From NCBI RefSeq assembly GCF_001653565.1, contig NZ_LYPB01000041.1, positions 1-59,353 on the forward strand: 59,353 nt of DNA. Direction: 5' to 3'. Position 1 is the first letter of the stretch. Each line of letters begins with the position of its first letter. Shown here piece after piece: positions 29,601-40,604 of this stretch. The notes under the pieces were generated by a model, which saw nothing but the letters and a program-made list of their open reading frames with translations, was not told where the DNA came from and did not search any database. The DNA comes from Paenibacillus oryzisoli (GTDB lineage Bacteria; Bacillota; Bacilli; Paenibacillales; NBRC-103111). Both the position numbers and the translations under genes were made by a program.

Positions 29601-30238
29601 GCGAAGCGGAATCCAAAGTATATGCAGTTCCTTACGGATCTCGTGTACGTGTTTCATTGAATCAACAAGTTGAAGCTGGTGACGAGTTGACGGACGGGTC
29701 TATCGATCCGAAAGAAATGCTTCGCATCAAAGGTATTCGCGGCGTTCAGAACTATATTCTTCAAGAAGTACAACGTGTTTATCGTAACCAAGGGGTAGAA
29801 ATTAACGATAAACATATTGAAGTTATGGTTCGTCAAATGCTACGTAAAATCCGCATCGTAGATGCTGGTGATACAACGCTACTACCTGGTTCATTTGTTG
29901 ATATACATGAGTACGAAGCAGCTAATAAGGTTGCTTTGTTCGCTGGCAATGAGCCTGCGGTTGCTCGTCCAATCTTGCTCGGTATTACGAAAGCTTCACT
30001 TGAAACGGACTCCTTCTTGTCTGCAGCCTCATTCCAAGAGACGACACGTGTCTTGACTGATGCAGCGATTAAGGGGAAAGTCGACCAATTGTTAGGTTTG
30101 AAAGAGAATGTTATTATCGGTAAGTTGATCCCTGCGGGAACAGGTATGCCAAGATATCGTAACATTCGCATCACGAACCCGAACGAGGTTGTCGTTTTGG
30201 ATGAAGACTTGGAAAAAGAAACAGTTGCCGTTGAGTAA
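26621..30238 (+). CDS. rpoC: DNA-directed RNA polymerase subunit beta'
   Basis: 1205 residues from ATG 26621; TTG 26618 one codon upstream is equally possible and slightly better spaced from AAAGGAGGG (26602-26610). Zinc ribbon CHCGKY...CDRCG near residues 60-78, catalytic NADFDGDQ with the three Mg-binding Asp (about 447-454), trigger loop/bridge helix region ([23 protein letters not shown]), and a second Cys cluster [15 protein letters not shown]. Length is typical of Firmicutes, without the large insert of Gram-negatives. Confidence 0.98.
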   Translation: MDVNNFEFMKIGLASPDKIRSWSRGEVKKPETINYRTLKPEKEGLFCEKIFGPTKDWECHCGKYKRVRYKGVVCDRCGVEVTRQKVRRERMGHIELAAPVSHIWYFKGIPSRMGLALDMSPRSLEEIIYFASYVVTDPGDTPLEKKQLLSEKEYRSYREKYGYAFQAGMGAEAVKKLLIDIDIEREVDTLKEELKTAQGQRRNRAIKRLEVMEAFRNSKNLPGWMVLDVLPVIPPELRPMVQLDGGRFATSDLNDLYRRVINRNNRLKRLLDLGAPDIIVQNEKRMLQEAVDALIDNGRRGRPVTGPGNRPLKSLSHMLKGKQGRFRQNLLGKRVDYSGRSVIVVGPNLKMYQCGLPKEMALELFKPFVMKELVNKGLAHNIKSAKRKVERVSPDVWDVLEEVIKEHPVLLNRAPTLHRLGIQAFEPILVEGRAIKLHPLVCTAYNADFDGDQMAVHVPLSSEAQAEARLLMLASGNILNPKDGKPVVTPSQDMVLGSFYLTTDNKFAKGAGSIIRTVHEAVSSYQSGKMALHARVAIPAKALNKTSFTEKQQNAMLITTIGKIIMNEIYPADFPFINEPTKTNLLNGIPDAHFVFEKGADLKAIMLERDENKAVGKEYLGSIIAECFRKYHTTQTSMILDKIKELGFTYSTKAGITVAVSDVVVPTEKVAILKDCEEKVRVVTNQYRRGLITDEERYDRVIAIWSKAKDEITEILMKSLDKYNSISMMVESKARGNKSQITQLGGMRGLMANPSGKIMELPIKSNFREGLTILEYFISTHGARKGLADTALRTADSGYLTRRLVDVAQDVIVREDDCGTDKGFMVSKIQDGKEVIEDLYDRIEGRYAYETLRHPQTGEVIVQRNELIESGIADRIIEAGIEKLQIRSVLSCRTNHGVCKKCYGRNLATGQFVEVGEAVGIIAAQSIGEPGTQLTMRTFHTGGVAGDDITQGLPRIQELFEARNPKGQAIISEIDGVVKEIREAKDRREIEVQGEAESKVYAVPYGSRVRVSLNQQVEAGDELTDGSIDPKEMLRIKGIRGVQNYILQEVQRVYRNQGVEINDKHIEVMVRQMLRKIRIVDAGDTTLLPGSFVDIHEYEAANKVALFAGNEPAVARPILLGITKASLETDSFLSAASFQETTRVLTDAAIKGKVDQLLGLKENVIIGKLIPAGTGMPRYRNIRITNPNEVVVLDEDLEKETVAVE

Positions 30239-30252
30239 TTGAATATATGTAG

Positions 30253-30290
30253 AGAGGTAGCCACTTGATTAGGGGTGTGCTACCTCTTTC
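30253..30290 (+). terminator. Terminator after rpoC
   Basis: AGAGGTAGC (30253-30261) pairs with GCTACCTCT (30279-30287), 17-nt loop with further CAC/GTG pairing, then TTTC. The T-run is short, so some readthrough is plausible. Confidence 0.65.
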
Positions 30291-30338
30291 TATGTAACAA
30301 ACTGTCTAAAGTCAAAGTAGAAATACTTAAACTAGCCC

Positions 30339-30367
30339 TTGACACTCTCTAATCAAAATGATAATAT
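30339..30367 (+). promoter_or_regulatory. Strong sigma-A promoter of the str operon
   Basis: TTGACA (30339-30344), 17-bp spacer, TAATAT (30362-30367), with TGA just before the -10 (extended -10). Confidence 0.85.
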
Positions 30368-30419
30368 ATCGTAGTGTGCCTAAGTCGATATTCTTTCCTT
30401 TCTTTGAAGGGGGTGCCTA

Positions 30420-30671
30420 ATGTCATATGAAATAGTCAAACAGGCGAAGAATAGATGTGTAGGCACGAAGAAGGTTACAAAAACAGTCGAGCAAGGTAAG
30501 GCGATAGAAGTTTTTGTTTCTAAAGATGCAGATCCGCGATTGACGATAAATCTGGTAGCTCTCTGTACGCAGATGGGTGTGCCTGTAACCTACGTAGATT
30601 CTATGAAGATGCTAGGTAAAGCATGTGGAATTGAAGTTGGAGCTGCGGTAGCAGCTGTTGTAAATGAATAA
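30420..30671 (+). CDS. rplGB: L7Ae-family k-turn RNA-binding protein (YbxF-like)
   Basis: 83 residues of the L7Ae/L30e/YbxF family, with the conserved core VSKDADPRLTINLVALCTQMGVPVTYVD. Family members bind kink-turns in RNA; the B. subtilis orthologue binds k-turns but its cellular role is unclear. GAAGGGGGTG precedes ATG 30420. First gene of the str operon, as in B. subtilis (ybxF-rpsL-rpsG-fusA-tufA). Gene symbol follows recent Bacillus usage and is less certain than the family. Confidence 0.9.
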   Translation: MSYEIVKQAKNRCVGTKKVTKTVEQGKAIEVFVSKDADPRLTINLVALCTQMGVPVTYVDSMKMLGKACGIEVGAAVAAVVNE

Positions 30672-30800
30672 GTGCTTAAGGTGTTTTTGTTAGTGGAAGA
30701 TGATTGTATAAGTTCTCGTGACTTTGGCGACTCTCCATAACAAAGACTTTCTCTTTGCTCATTTATGACTCGCCTGGATCTGTGGGCTTGCAAGTAGCAC
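30672..30800 (+). promoter_or_regulatory. Structured leader upstream of rpsL
   Basis: The 162-nt gap folds into a long stem: GGCGA (30726-30730)/TCGCC (30770-30774), CATAA (30736-30740)/TTATG (30763-30767), CAAAGA (30741-30746)/TCTTTG (30752-30757), loop CTTTC. An outer GTGCT (30672-30676)/AGCAC (30796-30800) could close the domain. Candidate autoregulatory RNA for S12 or S7; no known class recognised and no G-A pairs of a k-turn seen. Confidence 0.55.
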
Positions 30801-30833
30801 ATCATGTTATGAATGTAGGGAGGAGGTGGCGAT

Positions 30834-31253
30834 ATGCCAACAATTAACCAACTAGTACGTAAAGGTCGTCAAGCGAAGGTGGATAAGTCCAAATCACCAG
30901 CTTTGCAAAAAGGTTTTAACGCTTTGAAAAGAGAAGCAACGGATTTGAGCGCTCCTCAAAAACGTGGTGTCTGCACGCGTGTAGGTACTATGACTCCTAA
31001 GAAGCCTAACTCCGCACTTCGTAAATACGCTCGTGTTCGTTTAACGAACCGCGTAGAGGTGACAGCTTATATCCCAGGTATCGGTCACAACCTGCAAGAA
31101 CACAGTGTTGTATTGATCCGTGGTGGTAGAATTAAAGATCTTCCAGGGGTACGTTATCACATCGTGCGTGGAGCACTTGATACTTCCGGTGTTAATAACC
31201 GTAAGCAATCCCGTTCCAAATACGGTACGAAGCGTCCGAAAGTTAAAAAATAA
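30834..31253 (+). CDS. rpsL: 30S ribosomal protein S12
   Basis: 139 residues. Decoding-centre protein. The two loops where streptomycin resistance arises are wild type: [11 protein letters not shown] keeps the Lys equivalent to E. coli K42/K43 and [13 protein letters not shown] keeps the second Lys and Pro. Very strong site GGGAGGAGGTGG before ATG 30834. Confidence 0.98.
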   Translation: MPTINQLVRKGRQAKVDKSKSPALQKGFNALKREATDLSAPQKRGVCTRVGTMTPKKPNSALRKYARVRLTNRVEVTAYIPGIGHNLQEHSVVLIRGGRIKDLPGVRYHIVRGALDTSGVNNRKQSRSKYGTKRPKVKK

Positions 31254-31297
31254 GAGATAATAATCAGGAATGATTCTTATAAGAAAGGGGGATAACT

Positions 31298-31768
31298 ATG
31301 CCTCGTAAAGGTCCAGTTACTCGCAGAGACGTATTGCCAGATCCTATTTATAATAGCAAACTAGTTACTCGTCTTATCAACCGTATTATGGTTGATGGAA
31401 AAAGAGGGGTAGCACAAACGATTCTATACAACGCTTTTAACCTCGTGAAAGATCGTACAGGTAAAGAGCCGATGGAAGTGTTTGAAGCTGCTATCAAAAA
31501 CATTATGCCAGTACTAGAAGTTAAAGCTCGCCGCGTTGGTGGAGCTAACTATCAAGTGCCTATCGAAGTTAGACCTGACCGTCGTTCGACATTAGGTTTG
31601 CGTTGGTTGGTTAACTATTCCCGTCTTCGCGGTGAGAAGACGATGGAAGAAAGATTGGCTTATGAAATTATCGATGCTAGCAATAGCACTGGTTCTTCCG
31701 TTAAGAAACGTGAAGATACACACAAAATGGCTGAAGCTAACAAAGCATTTGCTCACTACCGCTGGTAG
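31298..31768 (+). CDS. rpsG: 30S ribosomal protein S7
   Basis: 156 residues, the usual Bacillus length. Primary binder of the 16S 3' major domain; contains [20 protein letters not shown] and the basic C-terminal helix. A known mRNA-binding autoregulator of str operons in enterobacteria. Confidence 0.98.
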   Translation: MPRKGPVTRRDVLPDPIYNSKLVTRLINRIMVDGKRGVAQTILYNAFNLVKDRTGKEPMEVFEAAIKNIMPVLEVKARRVGGANYQVPIEVRPDRRSTLGLRWLVNYSRLRGEKTMEERLAYEIIDASNSTGSSVKKREDTHKMAEANKAFAHYRW

Positions 31769-31807
31769 AATTATAATATAATTAAGAGAAAGGAGACAAA
31801 ACGACCT

Positions 31808-33883
31808 ATGGCTAGAGAGTTCTCCTTAAAGAACACGCGTAATATCGGGATCATGGCTCATATCGATGCTGGTAAAACGACAACAACAGAGCGCATTTTG
31901 TATTACACTGGTAAAGTCCATAAAATCGGAGAGGTGCACGAAGGTGCAGCTACGATGGACTGGATGGAGCAGGAGCAAGAGCGCGGAATCACGATTACTT
32001 CCGCTGCTACAACTGCGCAATGGGAAGGTCACCGCATCAATATTATCGATACCCCGGGGCACGTTGACTTTACCGTTGAGGTAGAGCGTTCCCTTCGTGT
32101 GTTAGATGGAGCAGTTGGTGTATTTAGTGCGAAAGAGGGCGTTGAGCCTCAATCCGAAACAGTTTGGAGACAAGCTGATAAATACAACGTTCCACGTATT
32201 GCTTATGTAAACAAAATGGATATCATCGGTGCAGACTTCCTGCAAGTAGTTGAATCCATGCGTTTAAAACTAGGTGCAAATGCAGTAGCTATTCAACTTC
32301 CAATCGGTGCTGAGAATGATTTCAAAGGTATCATCGACTTAGTTGAAGAAACTGCTTATATGTACAAAGATGATCTTGGTAAGGATATCGAGAAAATCGA
32401 AATTCCTGCTGAGTTTAAAGATCAAGTTGCAGTGCTTCGTTTGGAACTAATCGAGAAAGTTGCTGAGCTTGATGAAGAGCTTACAATGAAATACCTCGAG
32501 GGCGAAGAAATCTCTGTTGATGAGATCAAAGCAGCTCTACGTAAAGGTGTCTGCGAAGTGAAAATCTTCCCAGTTATCGTAGGGTCTTCTTATAGAAACA
32601 AAGGTGTTCAATTGATGTTGGATGCGGTTATTAACTACCTGCCTTCACCACTTGATGTACCTGATATTAAAGGTGTACTTGACGATGGTACCGAAGTGGT
32701 TCGTAAGTCTGCTGACGATCAACCTTTCTCAGCGCTTGCATTTAAAATCATGACGGATCCTTTCGTTGGTCGTCTTACTTTCTTCCGTGTTTACTCTGGT
32801 ACCTTGAACTCCGGTTCCTATGTCTCTAACGCGACAAAAGGAAAACGTGAGCGTGTTGGTCGTATTCTGCAAATGCATGCGAACAGCCGTCAAGAGATCA
32901 GCATTGTATACGCTGGTGATATTGCCGCAGCTGTTGGATTGAAAGATACAACAACTGGTGATACACTTTGTGATGAGAAGAATCCAGTTATCCTTGAAAG
33001 AATGGTCTTTCCTGAACCGGTTATCCAGCTTGCTGTTGAACCGAAGACGAAAGCCGATCAAGATAAAATGGGTATCGCATTGCAAAAGCTTGCTGAAGAA
33101 GATCCAACTTTCCGTGCTTCCACAGACGAAGAAACTGGACAAACGATCATCGCAGGTATGGGTGAGCTTCACCTTGAAATCCTAGTTGACCGTATGCTTC
33201 GTGAGTTCAAAGTTGAAACCAATGTAGGTAAACCACAAGTTGCTTACCGCGAAACATTCCGCGCGGCAGCTAAAGTTGAAGGTAAATTCGTTCGTCAATC
33301 CGGTGGTCGTGGTCAATACGGACATTGTTGGGTTGAGTTCGAACCACAAGAAGCAGGCACAGGTTTCATCTTCGAAAACAAAGTTGTGGGCGGATCTATT
33401 CCTAGAGAGTATATCGCACCTATTCAAGCTGGTATCGAAGAGTCCATGAAGAACGGTGTAATCGCAGGATTCCCGCTTGTGGATATCAAAGCTACTGTTG
33501 TTGATGGATCTTACCATGACGTTGACTCCAATGAAATGGCGTTCAAAATCGCGGGTTCCATGGCACTTAAAGCAGCGAAAGAAAAATGTAAACCGGTTCT
33601 TCTTGAGCCAATCATGAAGGTTGAAGTTACTGTACCAGAAGAGTACATGGGCGATGTTATGGGTGACCTTAACTCTCGTCGTGGACGTATCGAAGGTATG
33701 GATAGCCGTCATGGAGCACAAGTCATTCGTGCTAAGGTGCCTTTGTCCGAGATGTTTGGATATTCCACAACACTTCGTTCAAGAACACAAGGCCGTGGCG
33801 TTTACTCCATGGAGCTTTCGCATTATGAAGAAGTACCTAAGTCCATTGCAGAAGAAATTATTGCAAAAGGCAAAGGCGCTTAA
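31808..33883 (+). CDS. fusA: Translation elongation factor G
   Basis: 691 residues. GTPase that drives translocation. P-loop AHIDAGKTT (about 17-25), switch region [27 protein letters not shown] (G3), NKMD (G4); domains II-V follow, with [18 protein letters not shown] end (here [14 protein letters not shown]). Single copy here; no frame disruption. Confidence 0.99.
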   Translation: MAREFSLKNTRNIGIMAHIDAGKTTTTERILYYTGKVHKIGEVHEGAATMDWMEQEQERGITITSAATTAQWEGHRINIIDTPGHVDFTVEVERSLRVLDGAVGVFSAKEGVEPQSETVWRQADKYNVPRIAYVNKMDIIGADFLQVVESMRLKLGANAVAIQLPIGAENDFKGIIDLVEETAYMYKDDLGKDIEKIEIPAEFKDQVAVLRLELIEKVAELDEELTMKYLEGEEISVDEIKAALRKGVCEVKIFPVIVGSSYRNKGVQLMLDAVINYLPSPLDVPDIKGVLDDGTEVVRKSADDQPFSALAFKIMTDPFVGRLTFFRVYSGTLNSGSYVSNATKGKRERVGRILQMHANSRQEISIVYAGDIAAAVGLKDTTTGDTLCDEKNPVILERMVFPEPVIQLAVEPKTKADQDKMGIALQKLAEEDPTFRASTDEETGQTIIAGMGELHLEILVDRMLREFKVETNVGKPQVAYRETFRAAAKVEGKFVRQSGGRGQYGHCWVEFEPQEAGTGFIFENKVVGGSIPREYIAPIQAGIEESMKNGVIAGFPLVDIKATVVDGSYHDVDSNEMAFKIAGSMALKAAKEKCKPVLLEPIMKVEVTVPEEYMGDVMGDLNSRRGRIEGMDSRHGAQVIRAKVPLSEMFGYSTTLRSRTQGRGVYSMELSHYEEVPKSIAEEIIAKGKGA

Positions 33884-33922
33884 TATAAAAATTTTAGTTA
33901 CTCTAAGGAGGAATCGTTTAAA

Positions 33923-35113
33923 ATGGCAAAGGCTAAATTTGAACGTAATAAACCGCATGTTAACATCGGTACTATCGGTCACGTCGACCATGGTAAAACT
34001 ACTTTGACAGCTGCAATCACAACTGTACTGTCCAAAAGATACGGTGGAGCTGCAGTAGCATTCGACCAAATCGATAAAGCACCAGAAGAGCGCGAGCGCG
34101 GTATCACAATCTCCACAGCTCACGTTGAGTACGAAACTCCTAACCGTCACTACGCACACGTAGACTGCCCAGGACATGCTGACTATGTTAAAAACATGAT
34201 CACTGGTGCTGCTCAAATGGACGGCGCTATCCTAGTTGTATCCGCAGCTGATGGCCCTATGCCACAAACACGTGAGCACATTCTTCTTTCCCGTCAAGTA
34301 GGCGTACCTTACATCGTGGTATTCCTTAACAAATGTGACATGGTTGAAGACGAAGAGTTGCTTGAATTGGTTGAGATGGAAGTTCGCGACCTTCTTAACG
34401 AATATGAGTTCCCAGGCGATGATACTCCAATCATCCGTGGAGCAGCTCGTGAAGCTCTTCAAAACCCAGATGGCGCATGGGCTGATAAAATTATCGAATT
34501 GTTCGAACAAGTTGATACTTATATCCCAACTCCTGAGCGTCAAACTGACAAACCTTTCCTTATGCCGGTTGAGGATGTATTCTCAATCACTGGTCGTGGT
34601 ACAGTTGCTACAGGCCGTGTAGAGCGTGGAACTGTTAAAGTACAAGAAGAAGTAGAAATCGTTGGTATCGCTGAAGAAACTCGCAAATGCGTAGTTACAG
34701 GCGTAGAGATGTTCCGTAAATTGCTTGACTCCGCTCAAGCAGGTGACAACATCGGTGCCCTTCTTCGTGGTGTTGATCGTAAAGACATCGAGCGTGGACA
34801 AGTACTTGCTAAGCCAGGTTCAGTTAAACCACACACGAACTTTACAGCTCAAATCTACGTTCTAACTAAAGAAGAGGGTGGCCGTCACAAGCCTTTCTTC
34901 ACTGGTTACCGTCCACAGTTCTACTTCCGTACAACTGACGTTACTGGTATCATCAACCTTCCAGAAGGAACAGAGATGGTAATGCCAGGTGATAACATCA
35001 CTGTTACTGTAGAACTAATCAACCCGATCGCAATCGAAGAAGGTACTCGCTTCGCGATTCGTGAAGGCGGACGTACTGTTGGTGCGGGCGCGGTTGCTAC
35101 AATTCAAAAGTAA
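33923..35113 (+). CDS. tuf: Translation elongation factor Tu
   Basis: 396 residues. Delivers aminoacyl-tRNA. P-loop GHVDHGKTT (19-27), [26 protein letters not shown]; domains 2 and 3 complete, ending [11 protein letters not shown]. Strong site AAGGAGGAA. Codon use is the most biased in the window (GGT, CGT, GAA), as expected for a highly expressed gene. Confidence 0.99.
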   Translation: MAKAKFERNKPHVNIGTIGHVDHGKTTLTAAITTVLSKRYGGAAVAFDQIDKAPEERERGITISTAHVEYETPNRHYAHVDCPGHADYVKNMITGAAQMDGAILVVSAADGPMPQTREHILLSRQVGVPYIVVFLNKCDMVEDEELLELVEMEVRDLLNEYEFPGDDTPIIRGAAREALQNPDGAWADKIIELFEQVDTYIPTPERQTDKPFLMPVEDVFSITGRGTVATGRVERGTVKVQEEVEIVGIAEETRKCVVTGVEMFRKLLDSAQAGDNIGALLRGVDRKDIERGQVLAKPGSVKPHTNFTAQIYVLTKEEGGRHKPFFTGYRPQFYFRTTDVTGIINLPEGTEMVMPGDNITVTVELINPIAIEEGTRFAIREGGRTVGAGAVATIQK

Positions 35114-35132
35114 TCTCTCTTTGAGAGGTCGA

Positions 35133-35165
35133 ACATCCATCGATTTATCGGTGGATGTTTTTTTG
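35133..35165 (+). terminator. Terminator of the str operon
   Basis: ACATCCATCGA (35133-35143) pairs with TCGGTGGATGT (35148-35158), loop TTTA, followed by seven T. Confidence 0.93.
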
Positions 35166-35354
35166 TTTCATTAATTATCGTTATAAACGTAGAGTGCATT
35201 ATCACTAATGCCAAATGGAAACAGATTGCAGTAGTTTTATTAATAATCTTTTATTATAATGTAGGAACGGATTCAGGAAACGACTACGGATGCTTACTTA
35301 TATAGAAGGAAAAATAGCTTGCGAATAAATATGTGTGTTTACCTAAAATTTCGC

Positions 35355-35383
35355 TTGCATTTCGTTTTATAATTTTATATAAT
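35355..35383 (+). promoter_or_regulatory. Sigma-A promoter of the S10-spc-alpha operon
   Basis: TTGCAT (35355-35360), 17-bp spacer, TATAAT (35378-35383), in very A/T-rich DNA. A second TATAAT at 35255-35260 has no good -35. Confidence 0.8.
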
Positions 35384-35389
35384 ATTAAA

Positions 35390-35505
35390 CGTTGGTCTGT
35401 GACGTTGCGATGATGTGAAAGGTTGCCGACACACCAGGCCCCTTTGCCATGGGGATGGCTGTTGGAGAATTTTCACGGAGTATGTCCGATACTAAATTGG
35501 GCGAT
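35390..35505 (+). promoter_or_regulatory. Structured leader upstream of rpsJ
   Basis: GTGAAA (35415-35420) can close with TTTCAC (about 35474-35479) around a C/G-rich interior including CCCC (35439-35442)/GGGG (35451-35454). The remaining gap, 35166-35354, is A/T-rich and shows nothing I recognise. The leader of this operon is a likely site of ribosomal-protein feedback, but I cannot assign a class. Confidence 0.5.
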
Positions 35506-35522
35506 AGAAGGAGGGACTTTAA

Positions 35523-35831
<309 letters not shown>

Positions 35832-35874
35832 AACAACTATAGAGTTAACAATGGAAGGAAAAGAGGTGTCAACG

Positions 35875-36498
35875 ATGAAAGGTATCTTAGGAAAAAAACT
35901 TGGGATGACACAATTGTTTACTCCGGAGGGTAATGTAGTTCCGGTAACTGTCATTCAAGCGGGACCATGTGTGGTACTGCAAAAGAAAGATGTGGATAAC
36001 GATGGTTATGAGTCGATCCAAATCGGTTTTGATGATGTAAAAGCTAGTCGTATCATTAAACCAGAGCTTGGCCATGCGAAAAAAGCAGGGGCAACGCCTA
36101 AGCGCTACGTTAAAGAAATTCGTGGCATTCAGTTGGGTGACTATGAAGTGGGTCAAGAACTGAAAGCAGATCTGTTCGCAGAGGGCGAATTCGTTGATGT
36201 AACGGGTACTTCCAAAGGTAAAGGTTTCCAAGGTAACATCAAAAGACATAACCAATCCACAGGGCCGATGGCACACGGATCACGTTATCACCGCGGACCA
36301 GGTTCGATGGGTTCCATTCAAGCAAACCGCGTTCCTAAAGGTAAGAAATTGCCAGGACATATGGGTAACGAAACAGTAACATTGCAAAATCTTCAAATTA
36401 TCAAAGTAGATGCTGAACGTAATGTATTGCTAGTTAAAGGTTCCATTCCGGGTCCTAAAAACAGCTACGTTAGCGTGAAGTCTGCTGTTAAAAAGTAA
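35875..36498 (+). CDS. rplC: 50S ribosomal protein L3
   Basis: 207 residues from ATG 35875 ([15 protein letters not shown]); AAGAGGTG is the site. An upstream in-frame ATG (35851) lies before that site and is rejected. Long internal loop [12 protein letters not shown] reaches towards the peptidyl transferase centre. Confidence 0.97.
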   Translation: MKGILGKKLGMTQLFTPEGNVVPVTVIQAGPCVVLQKKDVDNDGYESIQIGFDDVKASRIIKPELGHAKKAGATPKRYVKEIRGIQLGDYEVGQELKADLFAEGEFVDVTGTSKGKGFQGNIKRHNQSTGPMAHGSRYHRGPGSMGSIQANRVPKGKKLPGHMGNETVTLQNLQIIKVDAERNVLLVKGSIPGPKNSYVSVKSAVKK

Positions 36499-36514
36499 GA
36501 AAGGAGGAAGACAG

Positions 36515-37141
36515 ATGCCAAAAGTAGCTTTATATAATGTAACAGGTGCTCAGGTAGGAGAAATTGAACTGTCTGACGTTGTTTTCGGAATTGAACCTCA
36601 CGTTCATGCGATTCACGAAGCTGTTCTTTTACAACAAGCAGCTGTGCGTCAAGGAACTCACAAAACAAAAGGTCGTTCAGAAGTTCGCGGCGGTGGTCGT
36701 AAACCTTGGAAACAAAAAGGTACAGGTCGTGCGCGTCAAGGTAGTATTCGTGCTCCACAGTGGAAAGGCGGCGGTACCGTATTCGGACCAACTCCTCGTA
36801 GCTATGGCTTCAAATTGCCTAGAAAAGTTCGTCGCTTAGCGATTAAATCCGCTTTGTCCTCGAAACTTATCGATAACAACTTGATCGTTCTGGATCAACT
36901 TCAATTGAATGCTCCGAAAACGAAAGAATTCGTTGCAATTTTGAACAACCTGAAAGTAGATCGCAAAGTACTAGTTGTAGGCGTTGCTAACGACTCCAAT
37001 GTTGCTTTGTCTGCTCGTAACATCCCAGGTGTGAAATTCGTTGCTGCTGATGGAGTTAACGTTCTTGATGTCATGCTTTATGACAAATTGATCTTAACGC
37101 AAGAAGCTGTACAGAAAGTTGAGGAGGTGCTTGCACAATGA
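36515..37141 (+). CDS. rplD: 50S ribosomal protein L4
   Basis: 208 residues. The basic exit-tunnel loop ([20 protein letters not shown], about 62-81) is intact, including the Lys changed in some macrolide-resistant strains. ATGA overlap with rplW. Confidence 0.98.
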   Translation: MPKVALYNVTGAQVGEIELSDVVFGIEPHVHAIHEAVLLQQAAVRQGTHKTKGRSEVRGGGRKPWKQKGTGRARQGSIRAPQWKGGGTVFGPTPRSYGFKLPRKVRRLAIKSALSSKLIDNNLIVLDQLQLNAPKTKEFVAILNNLKVDRKVLVVGVANDSNVALSARNIPGVKFVAADGVNVLDVMLYDKLILTQEAVQKVEEVLAQ

Positions 37142-37428
37142 AAAATCCACGCGACATTATCAAGCGCCCGATCATCACTGAGCGTACAAGCGACCTAATG
37201 GCTAATAAAAAGTATGTTTTCGAAGTGGATCTTCGCGCTAACAAAACAGAAATTAAACAAGCTATCGAAGCAATCTTCAAAGTGAAAGTTACAAATGTAA
37301 ACACACTCAGAATGCCAGCTAAGCCTAAGCGTTATGGCAAACACTCTGGTTACACTTCCATCTGGAAGAAAGCTATCGTGTCCCTAAGCGCAGAAAGCAA
37401 AGAATTGGAATTCTTCGAAACAGTATAA
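37138..37428 (+). CDS. rplW: 50S ribosomal protein L23
   Basis: 96 residues. Exit-tunnel rim protein, docking site for trigger factor and SRP. Begins [17 protein letters not shown]. Starts within the stop of rplD, with GAGGAGGTG inside rplD as its site. Confidence 0.97.
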   Translation: MKNPRDIIKRPIITERTSDLMANKKYVFEVDLRANKTEIKQAIEAIFKVKVTNVNTLRMPAKPKRYGKHSGYTSIWKKAIVSLSAESKELEFFETV

Positions 37429-37457
37429 TCCATTTCTCAAAGTAAGGAGGAAACAGA

Positions 37458-38288
37458 GTGCCAATTAAAAAATACAAACCAACCTCACCAGCTCGTCGTG
37501 CGATGTCGGTTTCTACTTTTGAAGAAATCACAACATCAACACCCGAGAAATCATTGCTTGCTCCTTTGTTCAAGCATGCTGGTCGTAATAACCAAGGTAA
37601 AATTACGGTTCGTCACCATGGTGGTGGACACAAACGTAAATACCGTATTATCGATTTTAAACGTACTAAAGATGGAATACCAGGACGCGTTGCTACAGTT
37701 GAGTACGATCCTAACCGTTCCGCAAACATCGCGTTGATTCATTATGCTGATGGCGAAAAAACATACATCATCGCTCCTAAAGGTCTTAAAGTGGATGATC
37801 GTATCGTTTCTGGACCGCAAGCAGATATCAAAGTAGGTAACGCACTTCCATTGGAAAACATTCCAGTCGGTACAGTTATCCACAACATTGAGTTGAAACC
37901 TGGTAAAGGTGCACAACTAGTGCGCGCTGCTGGTACTGAAGCTCAATTGCTTGGTAAAGAAGAGTCTTACGTAACAATTCGCTTATCTTCTGGTGAAGTT
38001 CGTAAAGTACTTAAAGTTTGCCGCGCAACAATCGGTTCTGTTGGTAACGAAGATCACGAACTAGTAAAAATCGGTAAAGCAGGACGTAACCGTTGGAAAG
38101 GCAATCGTCCACAAGTTCGTGGGGTTGTTATGAACCCGAATGATCACCCACACGGTGGTGGTGAAGGACGTGCACCAATCGGACGTAAATCACCTATGTC
38201 TCCATGGGGTAAACCGACACTTGGTTTCAAAACACGTAAAAAAGGTAAAGCATCCGATAAATACATTGTACGTCGTCGTACGAAGTAA
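37458..38288 (+). CDS. rplB: 50S ribosomal protein L2
   Basis: 276 residues, GTG start after AAGGAGG. Contains the conserved [19 protein letters not shown] and [16 protein letters not shown] segments; the latter has the His essential for peptidyl transferase centre assembly. Basic C-terminus. Confidence 0.98.
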   Translation: MPIKKYKPTSPARRAMSVSTFEEITTSTPEKSLLAPLFKHAGRNNQGKITVRHHGGGHKRKYRIIDFKRTKDGIPGRVATVEYDPNRSANIALIHYADGEKTYIIAPKGLKVDDRIVSGPQADIKVGNALPLENIPVGTVIHNIELKPGKGAQLVRAAGTEAQLLGKEESYVTIRLSSGEVRKVLKVCRATIGSVGNEDHELVKIGKAGRNRWKGNRPQVRGVVMNPNDHPHGGGEGRAPIGRKSPMSPWGKPTLGFKTRKKGKASDKYIVRRRTK

Positions 38289-38336
38289 TCTAGGATATAG
38301 ATATTCTCTTGAGGTTCAAGGAAGGGAGGAACATCC

Positions 38337-38615
38337 ATGGGTCGCAGCTTAAAGAAGGGTCCATTTATCGATGGTCACTTACTGAAAAAAGTAGAAGACT
38401 TAAACACTGCGGAAAAGAAAGTTGTTGTCAAAACGTGGTCCCGTCGTTCTACAATTTACCCGCAATTCGTTGGTCACACTTTCGGAGTTTATGACGGAAG
38501 AAAACACGTGCCAGTATATGTAACGGAAGATATGGTTGGGCATAAGCTTGGTGAATTTGCTCCAACACGTACGTATAAAGGTCACGATGACGATAAGAAA
38601 ACCGGAAAACGTTAA
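38337..38615 (+). CDS. rpsS: 30S ribosomal protein S19
   Basis: 92 residues starting [23 protein letters not shown] precedes ATG 38337. 30S head, contacts S13 and A-site tRNA. Confidence 0.98.
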   Translation: MGRSLKKGPFIDGHLLKKVEDLNTAEKKVVVKTWSRRSTIYPQFVGHTFGVYDGRKHVPVYVTEDMVGHKLGEFAPTRTYKGHDDDKKTGKR

Positions 38616-38644
38616 TTCATTTTTAACCGAGAGGAGGTACTACC

Positions 38645-38977
38645 ATGCAAGCTAAAGCAATATTGAACCACGCTCGGATTGCTCCTCGTAAAGCAAAGCT
38701 AGTTGTTGACTTGATTCGGGGAAAAGCGGTAGGTGAAGCGATCGCAATTTTGCGTCATACACCAAAAGCAGCTTCTCCAATTCTGGAGAAACTATTGAAT
38801 TCCGCAATTGCCAATGCAGAGCATAACTATTCATTAGATCCAAACAAACTTGTTGTTTCCGAGACTTTTGTAAATCAAGGGCCAACAATGAAAAGATTCC
38901 AACAACGTGCAATGGGCCGCGCTAGCGCGATCAAAAAACGTACCAGCCACATCACAATCGTGGTATCTGAAAAATAA
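38645..38977 (+). CDS. rplV: 50S ribosomal protein L22
   Basis: 110 residues. The tunnel-lining beta-hairpin ([18 protein letters not shown]) is intact, without the deletions seen in some macrolide-resistant strains. GAGGAGGT precedes ATG 38645. Confidence 0.98.
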   Translation: MQAKAILNHARIAPRKAKLVVDLIRGKAVGEAIAILRHTPKAASPILEKLLNSAIANAEHNYSLDPNKLVVSETFVNQGPTMKRFQQRAMGRASAIKKRTSHITIVVSEK

Positions 38978-38990
38978 GGAGGGGTAACGT

Positions 38991-39653
38991 GTGGGTCAGA
39001 AAGTACACCCGATAGGTTTTAGAATTGGTGTCATTCGTGATTGGGAGTCCAAATGGTTTGCAGAAAAAGATTTCGGAACTCTGCTGCTTGAAGACGTCAA
39101 AATTCGCGAATACTTAAAGAATAAACTTAAAGATTCTGCAGTTTCCCATATCGATATCGAGCGCGCGGCTAACCGTGTTAACGTAACGATTCATACTGCT
39201 AAACCAGGAATGGTTATTGGTAAAGGCGGAGCTGAAGTTGAAGTTATTCGTAACTACATCGCAGCTATGTCGAACAAAAAAGTTCATATCAACATTTCTG
39301 AAATCAAACACCCAGATCTTGATGCTATCCTAGTAGCTGAAGCTGTTGCACTTCAATTGGAGCGTCGTGTTTCTTTCCGTCGTGCGATGAAGCAAGCTAT
39401 GCAAAGAACAATGAGATCCGGAGCAAAAGGTATTAAAGTTGCAACTAGCGGACGTCTTGGCGGTGCCGAGATTGCTCGTACGGAAGGATATAGCGAAGGA
39501 ACTGTTCCACTTCATACACTTCGTGCGGATATTGACTATGGTACAGCTGAAGCAGCTACTACTTATGGACGTATTGGTGTAAAAGTATGGATTTATCGTG
39601 GAGAAGTGCTTCCGACAGCTAAGAAAAAGGCTCAGCCGGAAGGAGGAAATTAA
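38991..39653 (+). CDS. rpsC: 30S ribosomal protein S3
   Basis: 220 residues, GTG start (AAGGAGGGG upstream). KH domain with the GKGG motif ([12 protein letters not shown], about 76-87). Part of the mRNA entry tunnel and its helicase activity. Confidence 0.98.
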   Translation: MGQKVHPIGFRIGVIRDWESKWFAEKDFGTLLLEDVKIREYLKNKLKDSAVSHIDIERAANRVNVTIHTAKPGMVIGKGGAEVEVIRNYIAAMSNKKVHINISEIKHPDLDAILVAEAVALQLERRVSFRRAMKQAMQRTMRSGAKGIKVATSGRLGGAEIARTEGYSEGTVPLHTLRADIDYGTAEAATTYGRIGVKVWIYRGEVLPTAKKKAQPEGGN

Positions 39654-39656
39654 ATC

Positions 39657-40091
39657 ATGTTAGTACCTAAACGTGTAAAACACCGCAAAGAACACCGCGG
39701 TAGCATGAAAGGTCGCGCTAAAGGCGGTACGGAAGTTGCTTTTGGCGAATTCGGATTGCAAGCGACAGAGCCGGCATGGGTAACCAACCGTCAAATCGAG
39801 GCAGCTCGTATTGCCATGACACGTTACATCAAACGTGGCGGTAAAGTTTGGATTAAAATCTTCCCAGCTAAACCAGTTACACAAAAACCGCTTGAAGTCC
39901 GTATGGGTAGTGGTAAAGGTAGCGTGGAAAAATGGGTTTCCGTTGTAAAACCGGGCAAAATTTTGTTTGAACTTGCTGGTGTAAGCGAAGAGGTTGCTCG
40001 CGAAGCAATGCGTCTTGCAGCTCACAAGCTTCCAATCAAAACGAAGTTCGTGAAAAGAGAAGAAGTAGGCGGTGAAGCAAATGAAGGGTAG
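39657..40091 (+). CDS. rplP: 50S ribosomal protein L16
   Basis: 144 residues starting [15 protein letters not shown]. Near the A site, needed for tRNA accommodation. The last 11 nt overlap the start of rpmC in another frame. Confidence 0.98.
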   Translation: MLVPKRVKHRKEHRGSMKGRAKGGTEVAFGEFGLQATEPAWVTNRQIEAARIAMTRYIKRGGKVWIKIFPAKPVTQKPLEVRMGSGKGSVEKWVSVVKPGKILFELAGVSEEVAREAMRLAAHKLPIKTKFVKREEVGGEANEG

Positions 40092-40278
40092 TGAATTCCG
40101 GAACTTAACCACTGCTGAAATCGAGCAAAAAGTTAATGGTTTTAAAGAAGAACTCTTTAACCTCCGTTTTCAATTAGCTACTGGTCAATTGGACAACCCG
40201 ACTCAAATTCGTGATTTGCGTAAAGAGATCGCTCGTGCCAAGACTATTTTGCGTGAAAGAGAACTGGGTATTGGGTAA
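40081..40278 (+). CDS. rpmC: 50S ribosomal protein L29
   Basis: 65 residues from ATG 40081, inside the end of rplP, with GGCGGTGA as site; an in-frame GTG at 40072 is part of that site. Two-helix protein ([10 protein letters not shown]...[16 protein letters not shown]) at the tunnel exit next to L23. Confidence 0.96.
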   Translation: MKGSEFRNLTTAEIEQKVNGFKEELFNLRFQLATGQLDNPTQIRDLRKEIARAKTILRERELGIG

Positions 40279-40305
40279 CCAAATCTAGAAGGGAGTGTTC
40301 CTTAG

Positions 40306-40569
40306 ATGGCTGAACGTAACGATCGTAAAGTTCTGATCGGTAAAGTTGTCAGCGATAAAATGGATAAAACCATTGTTGTTGCTGTAGAAACTTACAAAAA
40401 ACATGAACTCTATCACAAGAGAATCAAACATACGAAAAAGTTTAAAGCGCATGACGAAAACAACCAAGCTAAGATTGGTGACACTGTGAAAATCAGTGAA
40501 ACTAGACCGTTGTCCAAAGATAAAAGTTGGAGACTGGTTGAAATTCTTGAAGTGGCAGTTGTTATCTAA
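40306..40569 (+). CDS. rpsQ: 30S ribosomal protein S17
   Basis: 87 residues, OB fold: [19 protein letters not shown] with the conserved Lys-rich turn. Early 16S 5'-domain binder. Confidence 0.98.
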   Translation: MAERNDRKVLIGKVVSDKMDKTIVVAVETYKKHELYHKRIKHTKKFKAHDENNQAKIGDTVKISETRPLSKDKSWRLVEILEVAVVI

Positions 40570-40604
40570 TATTCTAGATATGAACCCCGAAAGGAGGGAA
40601 TACG

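Noticed and set aside
30720..30775. Kink-turn target for the L7Ae-like protein upstream of rpsL
   Set aside because: The internal loop and bulge lack the tandem G-A pairs and three-base bulge of a k-turn. The stem itself is kept as a finding.
30950..31160. Possible streptomycin-resistance change in rpsL
   Set aside because: Both critical Lys positions and the Pro are unchanged.
33182..33721. 179-codon open frame on the minus strand inside fusA
   Set aside because: It mirrors the codon pattern of fusA; no ribosome-binding site, and the product has no recognisable domain. Strong codon bias leaves long open antisense frames.
34232..34543. Minus-strand frames across tuf
   Set aside because: Same cause: codon-biased sense gene, Phe/Leu/Ser-rich nonsense product.
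35289..35300. ATGCTTAC as another copy of the dispersed repeat
   Set aside because: Only eight bases match; the GTTTTC/GAAAAC half is missing.
39660..40112. 150-codon minus-strand frame over rplP and rpmC
   Set aside because: Antisense shadow of highly biased ribosomal-protein genes.
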